A stretch of 64,000 nucleotides of DNA from Pseudoscleropodium purum. Taxonomy: Eukaryota; Streptophyta; Bryopsida; Hypnales; Brachytheciaceae. Both the position numbers and the translations under genes were made by a program. Below the pieces are notes generated by a model. The model saw only the letters and a program-made list of their open reading frames with translations. It searched no databases and was not told where the DNA came from. Where the stretch lies: contig OZ017795.1 of assembly GCA_963969395.1 (NCBI GenBank), positions 10,602,001-10,666,000 on the forward strand, read 5' to 3'. This document shows, one piece after another, positions 1-13,035 of the stretch (the first letter of the stretch is position 1; each line of letters starts with the position of its first letter).

Positions 1-600
1 TTCAAAGCCTGTCCTCCCAAAGTTTGCAGACAGCCTTCCTGCTTTTGCCATCCACAACACACCCTCTCACTCATCCACACTCCAAGTTGAATGCCACTTG
101 CAAGGCCACCTTCTCCATCCAATCCCAACCCAACAATGCCCACTCCACTAGGCTAAGATATGTAATAACTTAACTTATGATACAAATGAAATGGGTTGGT
201 CCGTCCATCCGTCCACCATGCAGATACTTTTTGATCAATTCCAAATCATTGGAACGATTACTTGCACGTACTAACCACTAAGTTCAGTTTTTATCACACA
301 AAATATAAGTTAACTTATTTTTTGTTTTCATGGGAGTTGACGAAGTCTCTGGAAAGTTGGGCCAGCCAGTGTCAGCCCAAATCTCAGTCATACTGCAAGT
401 GCTATGTGGCTGGGCATAACTTAAACTTTAAATAAAATAAAATAAAATTGTGGTCACTCTCTCATTGATCAGGAGATGAAATTGTGGACCAATTGCAAGC
501 ACAAAGGAGTTGGTTGATTTTCTGTCTTGGCTTGCTTGAAGGATAAAGCGTGTAAGGAAGTGTCTTTCGGCTTAAACTTTTAGGGATGCTTTTAACGTAC
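1..600. other. Left-edge region, no supported gene
   Basis: The first ~160 bases are richer in C than what follows. One + frame is open from the edge to a stop near 150 (about 49 codons), but I recognise no domain and see no splice context. It could be the end of a gene outside the window or chance. The rest is AT-rich non-coding sequence with a short GTCC-type run near 200-220. Confidence 0.2.
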
Positions 601-788
601 ACCTAGAGGCCGGGCCATGCACCTTGGGAGGCAGATTGTACAAATTTCAGCCTTTTGTCCAATCACAAGTGGAGATTTTAGGCTTCTTACACAACAAATT
701 GGCACAGCCTTTAGACAACTTCTTGCTTGTCCAGTCACAAGTGAGGATTTTGGACCTTTTATACAACAAATTGGCCTGGCCTCTAGGT
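601..788. repeat. Small inverted-repeat-bounded element with internal 72-bp duplication
   Basis: The segment is bounded by 17-bp inverted ends, acctagaggccgggcca at 601-617 and its near-perfect complement (16/17) at 772-788. Inside, two direct repeats with period 72 bp start near 656 and 728 and share the core caatttgttgt (complement strand). No clear target-site duplication is visible. The short open frames across it are by-products of the repeat and are not called as genes. Confidence 0.4.
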
Positions 789-3059
789 CGAAAGCGTCCC
801 TTAGTAGCTCAGCAACCCATGAATCCAAGAGTTTGTTCCTTCTATATAGTCACCTCAAGAATCAAATGAGTCAATGGGACCAGTACTGTAGTGGAAAGTG
901 TGGCCAAAAATAAGATTTGTGACTTGTCTTATTATTTATTTATTTTCCTTTGAACAAGCTGCTTTAGATTTCAATTTGTTTGTCTGACAAATTATTACAG
1001 ATATTGCCGCCTTTCAAATGATGAGCACGCCTTTCAAATCCATAGCGTACAACTTTTGATCCATGTATACTGATACAATACAATAGAAAGTTCATATTTG
1101 ACTGAAGATGTGCAATTGGCGTTATTTAGCATGAGAATGATCTTTCCATATGCAAGTGTAAAGTAAATAGAAATGTGAAATAATTACATTTTATAATTTA
1201 TATAGTAGAGTTTTAAAATAATAATGTAATAGCTAGATATTTAAATTAGTTTGTCATTTGAAGTTTGTCATTTGTATTTTATTCCAGTGATGAATTCTAG
1301 ATTAAAACTTGTTTAGTCTATTTTTGAATGATTTTTAGGATTCTTTTATTAACATATATATAGGGTTCACTTTGCAACCATGGATACCTTTCAAACAACT
1401 ACGATTGAAATGTAATGAAGTTAAGGTAGGAGCTCCAAAAATTGACCATTTAAGAGCTGAAGTTGAATTTTGGGGAGGTGAAACTTCTTGAAATATTTTT
1501 CAGTAAATTTTCCTTGAAAGAGTTATAAGTGAAATTGGCATTGAATCCAAGTTGTTTCATGTTTTTTGGAGCTTTGTAGAATTAGTTATGAAATTTTGAA
1601 GTTGAAATGGCATAAGGCTCAAAAATCACCCACCTCCTCAAATGTATAGTGTACATTGTTGAAGGCTATGAAAAGCAACATGTACAAGTAGTGCATATTT
1701 GAGGAGTTGGGTGATTTTAGAGCATATGCATTTTTAGAATCTCCTACTTTAGAATAAAACTGGTGGAATGAAGCAAACACAAATTTGAAATTAAAAAATA
1801 AATTAGAAGGGTCCATTTTACAACTATGAAATTGAAATCTAAAAAAAAAAATTCAATGTCTTTTCAATCAAGGGAGTTGGAAAATAATTTGGGGAATCAA
1901 TAGAAACCTTTGGGATTCAATTAATTTCAAAACCAAGGCCATAAAAATTTGGATTTGAATTTGGATTTAAAAAAATATGAGAGTTAAAAGGATTTACTTT
2001 GCATCTATAGGATATGGGTGTTTTGAAGTTTTCTGTTGACAAATTAATATAGAGTTCAATGTTGGTTATTAGTCAACATACACCTCCCAAATCCAACATA
2101 ATGTAATAACAATTGCTAAGACTTCCATGTCAATTGAAGTTCTAGAAGCTTTTAACTCTTAGAGATGAAGCCTATGATTATTTTTCAAACTTCATTATAC
2201 AAGTACCTATGAATGTGATTTTTTGTATTTATTTTTAAGAGGTGTGATTTATGTCTCCTATAAGTTGTAAGAACTCCACATTATTTTGGAATTTTTTTGA
2301 AGCTAATATAAATTTAAAATATAAAGTGAAACAATTTATATCAAATGATGCTCAAAACTTTTGTAAATCTCTACAAGTTTCTATTATAGTATCGAATATT
2401 ATAGTGCACATTTTTTGTTGTGACATTGTAAAATGAAAAAACCAACACTCTATGGTTGTCAATTCATCATTCCTAATTGCTAGTCAATATTTCAAAAAAA
2501 TTCTTGTAGTTTTAGTAGAATTGCAAATGAATAGTCAGAGAGTATCAAATGAAAAATTGATTTCCAATGGAAATCTAATGTTTTGCAAGCTCCAATATCC
2601 ATGTGAAAATTCCAATTGCCAAGGTCTTCAATCCTAAAATGGAGTCTTGAAACCTTTTAGTTGGACATCACTCATTGCGTGGAGAGGAGCAGGGTCATAG
2701 TATCTTTTAAATAATTTTAATAATATTGGATTCATCCTTAAAGGTTGTTAAATTTGTAGTTTGTTGCAATGTGATACTACACAAAATAGAAATTGTAAGA
2801 GAATTGATGTTCATGTGCTCAGGGAACTAATGAAAGATTTGTGTATTTATTGAAAAAATTATTTATACAAAGATCATTTGATGTTTCTTGATGAATTTGA
2901 AGGGATTGAACTTTACAAACCATTGAAAGGAAATAAATGAATTGCATTTAAAATAAAACAAAAACTTAGAGGGTGCAAAAAAAAGATGTTTATTACTTTT
3001 CTTTGTTACTAAGAAAATCATTTATGAATCATGAAATATAGTATTGATGTATATTAATA
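789..3059. other. AT-rich gene-free stretch
   Basis: Strongly AT-rich sequence with many homopolymer A and T runs. No open frame shows coding character and no structured repeat was resolved. Confidence 0.5.
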
Positions 3060-4000
3060 TTAACCTCTAAAGGATCACTGTCTATTTTTCACCAAAAAAC
3101 ATTTAAAAGTGTCATTTCTATTGCAAAGAGCAAGAAAATTTGCAAATTGCATTTTTTTTTCATATTACAAAATATTACAGAATAATGAGTATGAAAATAT
3201 ATGGAATAATTATCAAAAACCATGGATGCACAAATTGCAAGATATCTATATTTAAAGTGAAGAAAATAAGTTCTTTTGTATATTGCAAGACTAGATTGTT
3301 TGACTTTGAACCTTTTTAATTTGAAATTTTTGTAATATAGAATTTTGAGGTTTAAATCTTTACAATAGGAAAATCAATTGAGAGTTTATAGAAAAAGAAA
3401 TTTGAAAAAATTAAATTTTCCTCTTAAAAAAATTGTTAAGTGAGAATAAGTTGAAGATAGAAAGAAAAAATAAATTACTAATATCTCAAAGATGGAATTA
3501 AATCACATTGATTCCAATACCGGTAGTGAGATTGTCCTAGCAAGAAAATTAAACCATGTAGAACTTTATTTTTTAAGATTGTAAAAACTGTATTTAAAAA
3601 TGAATCCTACAAGTTATTTTTTCAAAAAAGATGCTATAATTGCTTGAATAACAAGATTATCCACATCTTTTTCATCACTTATCCAAATGAAATGCATTAA
3701 AGCTTTCTATGTAGAAAAATATATGATTTATAAAAAAAAAATTTAAGAAAATTTTGAATTTTGAATTTTTTTTTTGCTACCCAATATTTGAATCCTTGTT
3801 TTGAGCTTATTTGGGTATAATTTTTATTCCTAGGCACCAATTGAAAGAAAATTATATTCCCACAAAGCTAATGAGTCTTTCTATCTTCCCAAAAAGTTTT
3901 AAAAAATCATGACAAAAATTGAGACTATAGGTACGTGGGTACCCAAAATCCAATTTATTCCTCGAAGAATTAATGATCTTTTTACACTTGTAGGGGTTAA
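3060..4000 (-). mobile_element. TTAA-ended non-autonomous element, copy 1 (941 bp)
   Basis: Left end TTAACCTCTAAAGG at 3060 and right end gtaggggttaa ending at 4000. Both termini carry TTAA followed by a CCYCTAMA-type inverted end. The interior matches, in reverse complement, the element at 32210-33141; for example the gagcttatttgg segment near 3800 lies opposite its counterpart near 32380. There is no transposase reading frame. TTAA duplication plus ends starting CCC is the signature of piggyBac-type elements; the family assignment is inferred. Confidence 0.6.
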
Positions 4001-5129
4001 ACAAATTAAAATTCGAAATTATGTTAAGGTTCTTTTCTGTATACAAATATAGAAGTATTGGTCTAAGTTCATCTATAGAAGTATCAATACATTATCTTAA
4101 TCTATTTTTTACAAATAAAACTAAACACAAAATTCACAAATCTTTGGCTATGAAATGAACCACAATTTTTATATTTAGAACTGTTTTTAATATCATAACT
4201 AAATTTTGCAAGTAATAATAAAAATTGTTGTATTAAATTTATAAAATTACATTATAATTTTCAATATGTGAATGAATTCTTGAAATATTTAGCAAACTAA
4301 TTTGCAATTGGTGGATTCATTTTAAAATTTATAGACTACAATCAATATTTAGGCTTTTACATACTACATTGATTATTATATAAGTGTGTATAAGACACAA
4401 ATTTACCAAAGTCACACTATTTTACATTACTATATGTTGAATTATCATTAGAGTACTCTAAATTCCACAAAATTGTAACCCTTAAGTGCTCAATCCTATA
4501 CACAATGCAAGATAATTATTGTGAAAAATGCATTTCATTCAAAATTCATTGAGAAAACTTAAAAGAAAATCAATCAATAAAATAAAATAAAATGCATAAA
4601 TAAATGACATAGATGTGCTGGAGGGATTTCAATTATTTATTATAAATTTTCAAAAGCAATCTTATTATTTTTGGGTTGATCACTCGGAGACTAACCTTGT
4701 AAGGACACTATAGCCAAAAGGATTATTTTTCAAATTACTAAAAATTAAAATGAAGAATGTATCTATTGATCTATGAAGTTCAACATTTTTGACAAATAGA
4801 GCTCATCTTTTAAACGTTAACCCTACAAAAGCACCTATCTATAACCAAAACAATAACTCTAAAATGATTTGATTTTTGAACCAATAGCTGCATTTTTCAT
4901 TTTTATTATCCATTAACCATTTTTGGCTATTCCATTATCAAAGGGTTAACCTTGGAAGGACATGGTTTGAAAGCGAGTTACCCAAATGCTCCCATTATTA
5001 AACCAATACATGCAATTTGAAGTCATCCAATGGACTTTATATGTGCATATTATCTATATAGTTAACTTTGGAATAACACTAAAGATCCAAAGTGTTTGAT
5101 GGATGATTTTGTTGTTCCAAAGGATGCAC
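4001..5129. other. AT-rich gene-free stretch
   Basis: No gene seen. Scattered TTAACC-like motifs (near 4473, 4815 and 4947) could be worn element ends, but I could not pair them. Confidence 0.4.
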
Positions 5130-6290
5130 CTATTCATTAAATAATTTGAATTGCATTTTCTTTTAAAAGAAAAAGTTATTAAATCTGTGGATCACCCTTG
5201 TAGTGTATTTTGATAAATTCTTATTCTTCATTTTTTATGTGAATTTTAGCCATTAAGATGATAATTTTAGAATTTGAGGTCATCTAATAAAATGAAGTTC
5301 ATCAACTTTAGTTTCTAGAAACTCTAATTGGAAAATTGGAAAAAATTATAAAATTTCATGTTTTATAGCAATATGAACTTTAGGTCTTTAAGCATGGTTT
5401 GTTGATTTTCTAATTTCAAAATAACTTGATAATTTTATTTTATACCACAATGTTTTACAATACAAAATATACCTATGTTGAAAATTTCAAAATTTTTGAG
5501 CATATTTTGTATTTGAAATCAATTTTTTGCACTATTTCCTTAAGAAATTCATGGTAATGTAAAATTTTCACTAAATTAATTTGAAATTTTTTCACTTATA
5601 GAAGATATGGAATTTCATCTCTAAAAAATAAATATAAAAAATTTCATTCATATTTAGTTGCAAAATGGCAACAAATAGATGGTAGAAATGTGAAGCTTAT
5701 TTCTATAGGATAGGCTTGTTCCATTTAGAGGATAACCTATTTGTTGCCATTTTGCAACTAGATATGAATGGAAATTTAATATTTATTTTTTATATGAAGA
5801 AATGATGAAGTCATATACCTACTATGAATTCTAAGATTTTAATTTTTTGGGGGAAAAATATGAAATTATTGTGAGTTTCTTAAGGAAAAATGAAGAAAAT
5901 TCATATCAAATACCAAATATACTAAAAGAATCTGAAATTTTCACTGTAATTGTATACTAGTATATAATATCATGGTATAAACCAAACTTAATTTGTCACT
6001 CTAAAATTAAAAAAATTCACAAACCATTATTATAAAATCAAATTTTATTGCTATAAAATATTGGTATTTGGAATTTTTTTTTTGAATTGGAGTAGAAACT
6101 ACAATTTGTAAGCTTCATTTCATCATTTGGTTACAATTTCAAAAAATATCATTTTCGTGGCTAAAATCCACATCAAGAGTAAATAATAAGAAATGGCCAA
6201 AATATACAATAAGTTTGTTTTTTGTGGATTAAGCATCTTCTTTTTTTGAAAAGTCAATAATATGGTAATGAAGGAATTTACAATATTATT
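5130..6290. repeat. Long imperfect foldback (inverted repeat ~1.1 kb)
   Basis: The left part (about 5160-5690) is complementary to the right part (about 5728-6250), symmetric about ~5705. The best-conserved inner arms are agttgcaaaatggcaacaa near 5655 and ttgttgccattttgcaact near 5742. Outward, further paired blocks can be followed: the ccttaagaaa / tttcttaagg block, the ttttatagcaat block and the ttttagcca block. Arm identity falls from near perfect inside to roughly 70-75 percent outside. No protein is encoded. A partial copy of the right arm occurs at 52080-52260. Confidence 0.65.
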
Positions 6291-7712
6291 TACTAAAAAT
6301 TTACTCAAGCAATTAAAAAAAAATTAGATGAAAAAAATTTCATCCATCTTACAATCTTAGGTGAAGTCATTTGAACAAATGCAAGGTATATTCACCCTTG
6401 AGTTTGGCAAGTGGTCTTTGCTTCAATGGTATATGACTTTTCTGGTAGGTGTTTAGTCACCTAAAGTGACATTGCAATCATTTTACTTCCAATTGTAGTA
6501 TTAGATATACTCCTTTAGGAGTTCTTCTTAGTTTTGGATGGATTTCATTCAAATTTTAAAGTGCTTTCATCTTAGGGTTTGAATATTTAGGTGGAGAGAG
6601 CTCTTTGGCTTGACATTGTTGTCAAGTCGAGTTTTGTGAACATTTTTGGAGAGAGTTGTGTGTTTTGCTTTGCTTAGAGATAATTGTTTATCATTTAGTA
6701 AAGTCTTCATTTCTTTTCATATGTTTACACTCTTTGATTTTCCCTTGGTAGAGTGAGAGTTGCTCAACTTTGTGTGTAAATATGATAGTTTCTCATCTTG
6801 ACAACAATTTGCTTTTTTCTTCCTTGTAGTACTTATCTTGAGTGGAAGGACGAAATTTCAAATCTAGATTATTACTTATACTTGTGGTAGTAGTATAAGG
6901 GTTACATACAAAACTCAATGCTTCAAAAAATACAAGATTTGAGTGATTTTTGAGAAAGTTATAGAGTTTTGAAGATTTTTGGATTTTTGCAATGAGTCCC
7001 TAGATGGAGCGCTCCAATTTTGAAATTTACAATTTACAATTTTTTTAAAAATCTATGTATTTTTAGTCTTTTTTGAAATTGAATAAATTTAAAGATTCTT
7101 TTTCAAAATTTAAGGTATTTGAAGATTTTTGGAATTTAACATATTTGATGTTAGTTGTAGCACTCGACTTGTTATATGCTACGATCTTTATTTATACAAT
7201 AGTTGAGACTATTATTCCTTCATAACCATTGAAACCACGTAGTTACAAAGTTGGACAAGGATTACAAGCATTGTTTATTGGAGAAAAATTTAGAATTGTT
7301 CATAACTCTTCGAAATTATAGGCAATTATTATGTAAGTTTCAATTTTTCAATTTTATAGATTCTCAAACCTTGCTAGCTTTGCAAAGGCCTCTAATAACA
7401 TGTAATTGATAATTGATCAATTTTTTTTAGTAGGATCACAATGATAGGAATCAATGAATTGTAAGATTAATTTGTTAATTTTGGATTGTATACAAGCATT
7501 CAATACTAAAATTATTGTTGTTCGTGTAAAGAGTTTTTCTATAGGTTAAATTGACCCTAATTATGTTGAACCAATGCCAAATCAACCCATATCAAATGTT
7601 TCCATAAGACCTACAACTTTCTATCTTTAAAGAAGGTAGTATGATTTTATAACAACTATTACCAAACACCAAGTGAGAATTGGCATTTAGTGTTTGTAAA
7701 GGTGTTACAAGG
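6291..7712. other. AT-rich gene-free stretch
   Basis: No coding frame or paired repeat recognised. Slightly more mixed composition around 6400-6900 without any recognisable domain. Confidence 0.4.
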
Positions 7713-8368
7713 TTGATTCCTAAATGTTCAAGGCACCAAATTGTGGTTTTGACAATACTTAGAAGTTAAATAAAACTTAGCCAAGTTGCTATTTTGGGTA
7801 GTTTGTATTTTGGAAAATTCTTTCTAAAGTCTAGTTTTTAGCATCAAAGAACCAATTTTGAAAATGATTGATTATGATTTTTCTATATCAAGATTTTGTC
7901 CAAGGGTATTGATTGCAATCTTGACTTTTTATGATGTTGAGAGCTCTTGGAAATGAACTTCAAATACACTAGATCTTGGAGAAAAATTCACATTAGAAAT
8001 TCATTTAAAAAAAATTATAGTAGAGATTTTGAGAAGTTATAAATTGATTGGGGTTCTACATGTTGTATCCTTTAGGCTCATATTTTTTTGGTGACCAAAT
8101 TTTTAGATTTGACATGTGAAAAAAATATTGAAAGACTTCAAATCACTTTCATAGTTTTAACACCCTCATGATCAAACCTTGTAAACTTTCAAAACTTGTT
8201 GTGTTTTCTTTTCTTATGTGATCTCTAACATATATAGTACATATATAGTTTGAATTTGTACAGTTACAATTCAAAAAATTAATACAGTTTAACAAAATGT
8301 TGTCTTTTGGTTCAATTTAGAGCAAATTCTTAGAAGTTCAGAAAAGGTCATAAGCATTTAGGGGTTAA
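7713..8368 (+). mobile_element. TTAA-ended element, family A copy 1 (656 bp)
   Basis: Starts TTGATTCCTAAATG (a worn form of TTAACCCCTAAATG) and ends gcatttaggggttaa at 8368. The interior (caaggcacc near the start, ttggtgaccaaatttttaga in the middle) is collinear with 58955-59600. It ends about 360 bp upstream of the GDI start codon, so it forms the distal part of that promoter region. No open frame of its own. Confidence 0.6.
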
Positions 8369-8439
8369 ACTCCAAAGCTTGATTTTGACTAGTGAAATCC
8401 AGGGCACTGCAAAAAAAATGACAGTGGGGAGGATTGGGT

Positions 8440-8729
8440 GAGTTGGCAGCTGAGTTGGCATGCGAGGACCCCTGATTTTGCTCTCCCCAAATACCAACAC
8501 CCCCATCCAACTTTCCTTCTTTTCCTTCCTTTCCTTGCTTTCCTTGCTTTCCGTGCCCCTGCCCCTGCCCTTGCCTTGGCTATCTCTCTCGCTCAACAAG
8601 TCTCCTCTCATTTGTCGAATTCTCCCCTAGATCTAGCTCCTCTTGCTCGTCTTCCTTGCTCTTTCTCACCCTTGCTACTGTTGCTGCTCACTCGCTTACT
8701 CGCTTCTCAAGCTCCTACGTGCACCAACC
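8440..8729 (+). promoter_or_regulatory. GDI proximal promoter and pyrimidine-rich 5' leader
   Basis: Between the mobile element and the GDI start codon the composition changes abruptly to C/T-rich sequence (8510-8700, runs of cctttccttgctttcc). This is typical of plant proximal promoters with pyrimidine patches and of plant 5' leaders. No convincing TATA box is visible, so the transcription start cannot be fixed. The start codon context is caaccATGG, a good plant initiation context. Confidence 0.45.
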
Positions 8730-11700
8730 ATGGATGAAGAGTACGATGTCATTGTGCTCGGCACCGGACTCAAGGAATGCATCCTCAGCGGACTTCTCTC
8801 CGTGGATCGGCTCAAGGTCACTCCCTCACTCTACTCTCCTTGGAGCTTTAGAAAGATCTAGGATCCTACTACCAGATCGGTCTCTGTCTTGACGAGGGGT
8901 GGTGTAGAGGTGAAGTTGCGTGTATGGGAGACCTAAAAATGTGGAGTTAGGTTTAGAGGTGGAGGCGGGTTTGGAGGGGAATTGGAGATGGGATTGGAAG
9001 ATGGGTGGATGTGGAAGGGTGTACTGGCACTGGGATAGATGCGCAATTGGTGGTGTCACATTAAGCAGGTATCTGACATTAGGGCATCCACACAGATCGC
9101 CTAATGAAAGGGAGTAGAGGAATGTGTTCTCTAGTTGGAGACCCTGGAGATTTATAGACTAGGCTTTTGGAGAGGCGATGTTGGTGGCTGTGGGAATTGC
9201 TCGCGATCGGGGGGTGCTTTTGGGTGGATGATGATGATGATGATGATCGTCTTAGGGTTGTTGTTTTATTTTTGTGCAGGTGCTTCATATGGACAGGAAT
9301 GACTACTATGGTGGAGCTGCTGCTTCTCTGAACTTGAACCAGGTGTGTGCGAATTGGACGGATGAAATTCTGATTGCGTTGGGGTTGTTTATTAGTTTGA
9401 TGTTTCCAGTCGTGATGGTGGATCGTCGTTTACGTCTATGATTTCATGGTTTGGCTTTGTTGTAGTCATACTCTCATTTAGAATATGGGGATCGCAAATG
9501 ACCTAGTAGGTTTTATTACTGATTAGAAGCCACGTTTTGCTCACTTGTTCCTCGGACTATAGTATGTGCATGGTCGTTCAAGATTTCACCTCTTCTTGTC
9601 CATTCTAATAATAGGAATTCCCTTTGGCAGCTAGTAGTGATTATAGTTACTTTTGGAACAAGTTCTAAAATTGAGGGCGTGATTCGTTTTCCTAGTGTCA
9701 CACATTTGTCTTTCCGTTGAAGCTTCGTACGTGATTTGTTTCAACTCCTGTAGAAATGGAAGTGGTTACTTTTGACCATTTGAACACTTCGGGGTTCAAT
9801 TGTGATTTTGAGTGCGAATGAACTTTTTTTTTACCAAGATTGAAGACGTTATGATCGAGGATTGTGTCTTCTTGACCTAATTTAGTCTTGTGAGAAGAAT
9901 TATTGTCTGAAACAACTTGACGAATAGTTTTACGAGTATTGGAACTGTCTTTGGACTTCTTGTTTGTCTATATCGTCCATTTTTTAGGATCCTTCCATAG
10001 TCATCGATTTTGTGTTGTTGCAGTTATGGCAAAAGTTCAAAGGAGATGAGAAACCGCCAGCCTTTCTAGGCTCAAGCAAAGAGTACAATGTGGATATGGT
10101 TCCTAAGGTATTTCGTCTTGACTTTGGGAATATCAGACCGTTGATGCTGCATACATTCTTATGGTTGTGGCATAACAATGGTCAAGTATTGCATGTGACC
10201 TGGAAATTATATCTACAGCTTGTTTCTGACATTGTACCGAGATTTATTTAGAGGAGAACCACGTTGTATACTTCGTCGGTGTAGAAAGATCGGATGTGTT
10301 ACAAAGAGGTACATCTTGATACTTATTTCGGATTTTAATGCACGTTCATTCTTTCAATGCAGTTTATGATGGCAAACGGCACTCTTGTGAGAGTTCTCAT
10401 CCACACGGATGTTACTAAATACCTATTGTTCAAGGCTGTGGACGGGAGCTACGTTTACAAGCAAGGAAAGGTGTGTATTTGAATATTCTTACATACTAAA
10501 TGATTTTGATTGTTCTTATATTTATCCAATACGTTCGTATCTCTTGTAGGATTCTAGACACGATGATTTAAATTAACTTTTCTTAACAGGGATATCATAA
10601 ATATAGTCGGCAAAGCTGAGTTCTGTCAATGTAACCACAGGTCTACAAAGTTCCGTCCAATGATGTCGAGGCATTGAAGTCTCCCTTGATGGGACTATTT
10701 GAGAAGAGGCGTGCTCGCAAGTTTTTTATCTTCGTCCAGAACTACGAGGAAGAGGATACCAAAACACATGAAGGAATGGACTTGCGGACAGTTACAGGGA
10801 GGGAGCTTTTTGAGTACGGTGCCTTGACTTAAAATTATATATCTGTTTATTGGCTTCATGATATTTGCGGACATTATCGTGTGGGCTGCCGTTATGAGTT
10901 CTGGAGTATTAAACGCGGTTGTTTGAGGGTTTATGGTCCGACCTTAAATAATATTTTTATGAGTGGTCCTGTCAGACTCTTCAACTCATTATATAATTTG
11001 TAATGCAGCAAGTTTGGACTGGATGGGAACACCATTGACTTTATTGGACATTCTTTGGCGTTGCACCGTGATGACCGATTCTTGTCTGAGCCGGCTTTGG
11101 ATACTGTGAAGAGAGTGAAGGTTAATATCCTCACCTCATGTCTGCACTGTATTGCACTACTGCCAAGTTATTCTCGTCAAACTCTAAATCTTCACAAGGA
11201 TCTTGGGTTCTTGTGGGGCGGTGATATTGTTTTATCCTTTGCCGCCATTAACATAATATAGTCTTGTATTCGTGCAGTTGTACGCTGAGTCAATGGCCCG
11301 GTTCCAGGGGGGGTCACCGTACATCTATCCACTCTATGGTCTCGGCGAGTTGCCACAGGTTTGTGATTAAAGTTTTAGGATGTGTAGGGTGATTTAAGGT
11401 GGATAACATTGCCTTATTATCACTGGTTATGTCATGATTTGGTTAAACTCCGTGTTAATTGCGGTGAGGGCTCTTTTATTGTTTTGAAAGGATTTCAGCG
11501 TTGATTGTGTATTGAGTGATTGATTTGATGCTGATACGATTTCTCACCTGGGCGTCTGGAAAATCGTGGTTTTCAGGGATTTGCTCGCCTTAGTGCTGTG
11601 TACGGAGGAACCTACATGCTTGCCAAGCCTGAATGCAAGGTACAAAAATGTTTATGAGAATTTTTTTTGGTCGTATTATTGCATCTTCTGCTGTTGTGTC

Positions 11701-13035
11701 AATTCTTTTAATTCATTCACGTCACCAAAAGCTAATTGCTGTGGTCTTGACTTGTGATTACTTAGGTTGAATTTGATGAGATGGGTGCAGTCCGAGGAGT
11801 TACCTCTGAGGGTGAGACAGCCAAGGCTAAGAAAGTTGTCTGTGACCCTTCATATTTGCCCAACAAGGTATGCGGTCAATTCAAATTTTTAGAAAGTTTC
11901 CAACAATTGATTTTGGAATTCCTCGATAACTTTTTGCTGATTTGTCAACTTTGTTGTTTCTTCAGGTGAAGAAGGTTGGGAAGGTCGTGCGTGCCATCTG
12001 CTTTATGAGCCATCCAATTCCTAACACCGGTGATTCCGATTCAGTTCAAATTATTTTACCGCAAAAGCAACTTTTCCGCAGATCGGATATGTAAGTCTCG
12101 TAGCTGATATGTGGAACCATTTGGATTCTTCTGAATTTTCCAGAACTTAAAAAGTCCTTACACTCACATCCGGTTACTTGATTGAGAATATTTTGAATCC
12201 CTGGAACTGCATTCATCCAGTGTCTCTACTCTTTATGTGGAATTGACGTTCTGAGACTCCCTGCCAGGTATGTGTTCTGTTGTTCCCATTCGCACAACGT
12301 TGCTCCCAAGGGCAAGTACATTGCATTTGTTTCAGCAGAAGTGGAGACAGACAACCCCGAGGCTGAGCTTGAGCCAGGGCTTGCGCTACTAGGACATGTG
12401 GATGAGAAGATAATTGACATGTACGACATGTACGAGCCAGTCAACGATTCGTCCCTCGACAACTGCTTCATTTCCAAGGTACCAATTACTCATCAATTTT
12501 TTGAAGCTCTGTTCCTGGATGGCAGCGGTTCACTGTATTTGCACTGTCCAGTTTCAATGTACCCAAGGTCTTTACTCATAATACTTCAATCATAAAATAT
12601 TGCTTTCCATTTTCGTGTGTTCCCGTTAGTGTTGGTACGATTTCCTGATACTGTTTTCATTTTTGTGAATATTTGCATTATATTGATTTCTGTTTCCGTG
12701 CTACAGAGCTACGACCCAACCACCCATTTTGAGACGACAGTACAAGATGTGCTTTCGATGTACACAAAGATTACTGGCAAGGTAAGTTTTTTTTCACATC
12801 TATCTTGTAGAACTCGATAATCTCAAGTTGCGGAACTTATTCTCGCTTAGCGCAGGGTCTCTGTTGCTCTGTAATGGTGTTTGTGTTTCCCGCGAGTTCA
12901 CATGTTGGAGCGTGTCAATTTTGAAATCATCCTCTTATTTGTGAACCGATTTCTGACATTTATAGATGTCGTGGTCTTATGCAGAACCTAGATCTGAGTG
13001 TGGATTTGAGCGCTGCCAGCGCTTCTGAGGAGTAG
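8730..13035 (+). CDS. GDI: Rab GDP dissociation inhibitor (GDI), intact, 13 exons
   Basis: Exons: 8730-8816, 9280-9342, 10024-10107, 10363-10470, 10641-10813, 11009-11120, 11278-11358, 11577-11639, 11766-11867, 11966-12090, 12268-12478, 12707-12781, 12985-13035. All introns are GT-AG and the joined frame gives 444 residues, the usual plant GDI length. GDI binds prenylated GDP-Rab GTPases, extracts them from membranes and returns them via the cytosol during vesicle traffic. Visible motifs: the N-terminal dinucleotide-fold-like [15 protein letters not shown] (residues 8-22), [11 protein letters not shown] (31-41), [19 protein letters not shown] (Rab-binding platform region), SEGETAK and [20 protein letters not shown], and the C-terminal ITGK...[10 protein letters not shown] tail with no CAAX prenylation motif, as expected for GDI rather than REP. 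Oddity: YYGG is followed by Ala where the family usually has Glu. A broken tandem copy follows 0.9 kb downstream. Confidence 0.96.

Noticed and set aside
8438..9117. Several overlapping short frames around GDI exon 1
   Set aside because: They lie in the pyrimidine-rich leader, exon 1 in the wrong frame, or intron 1.
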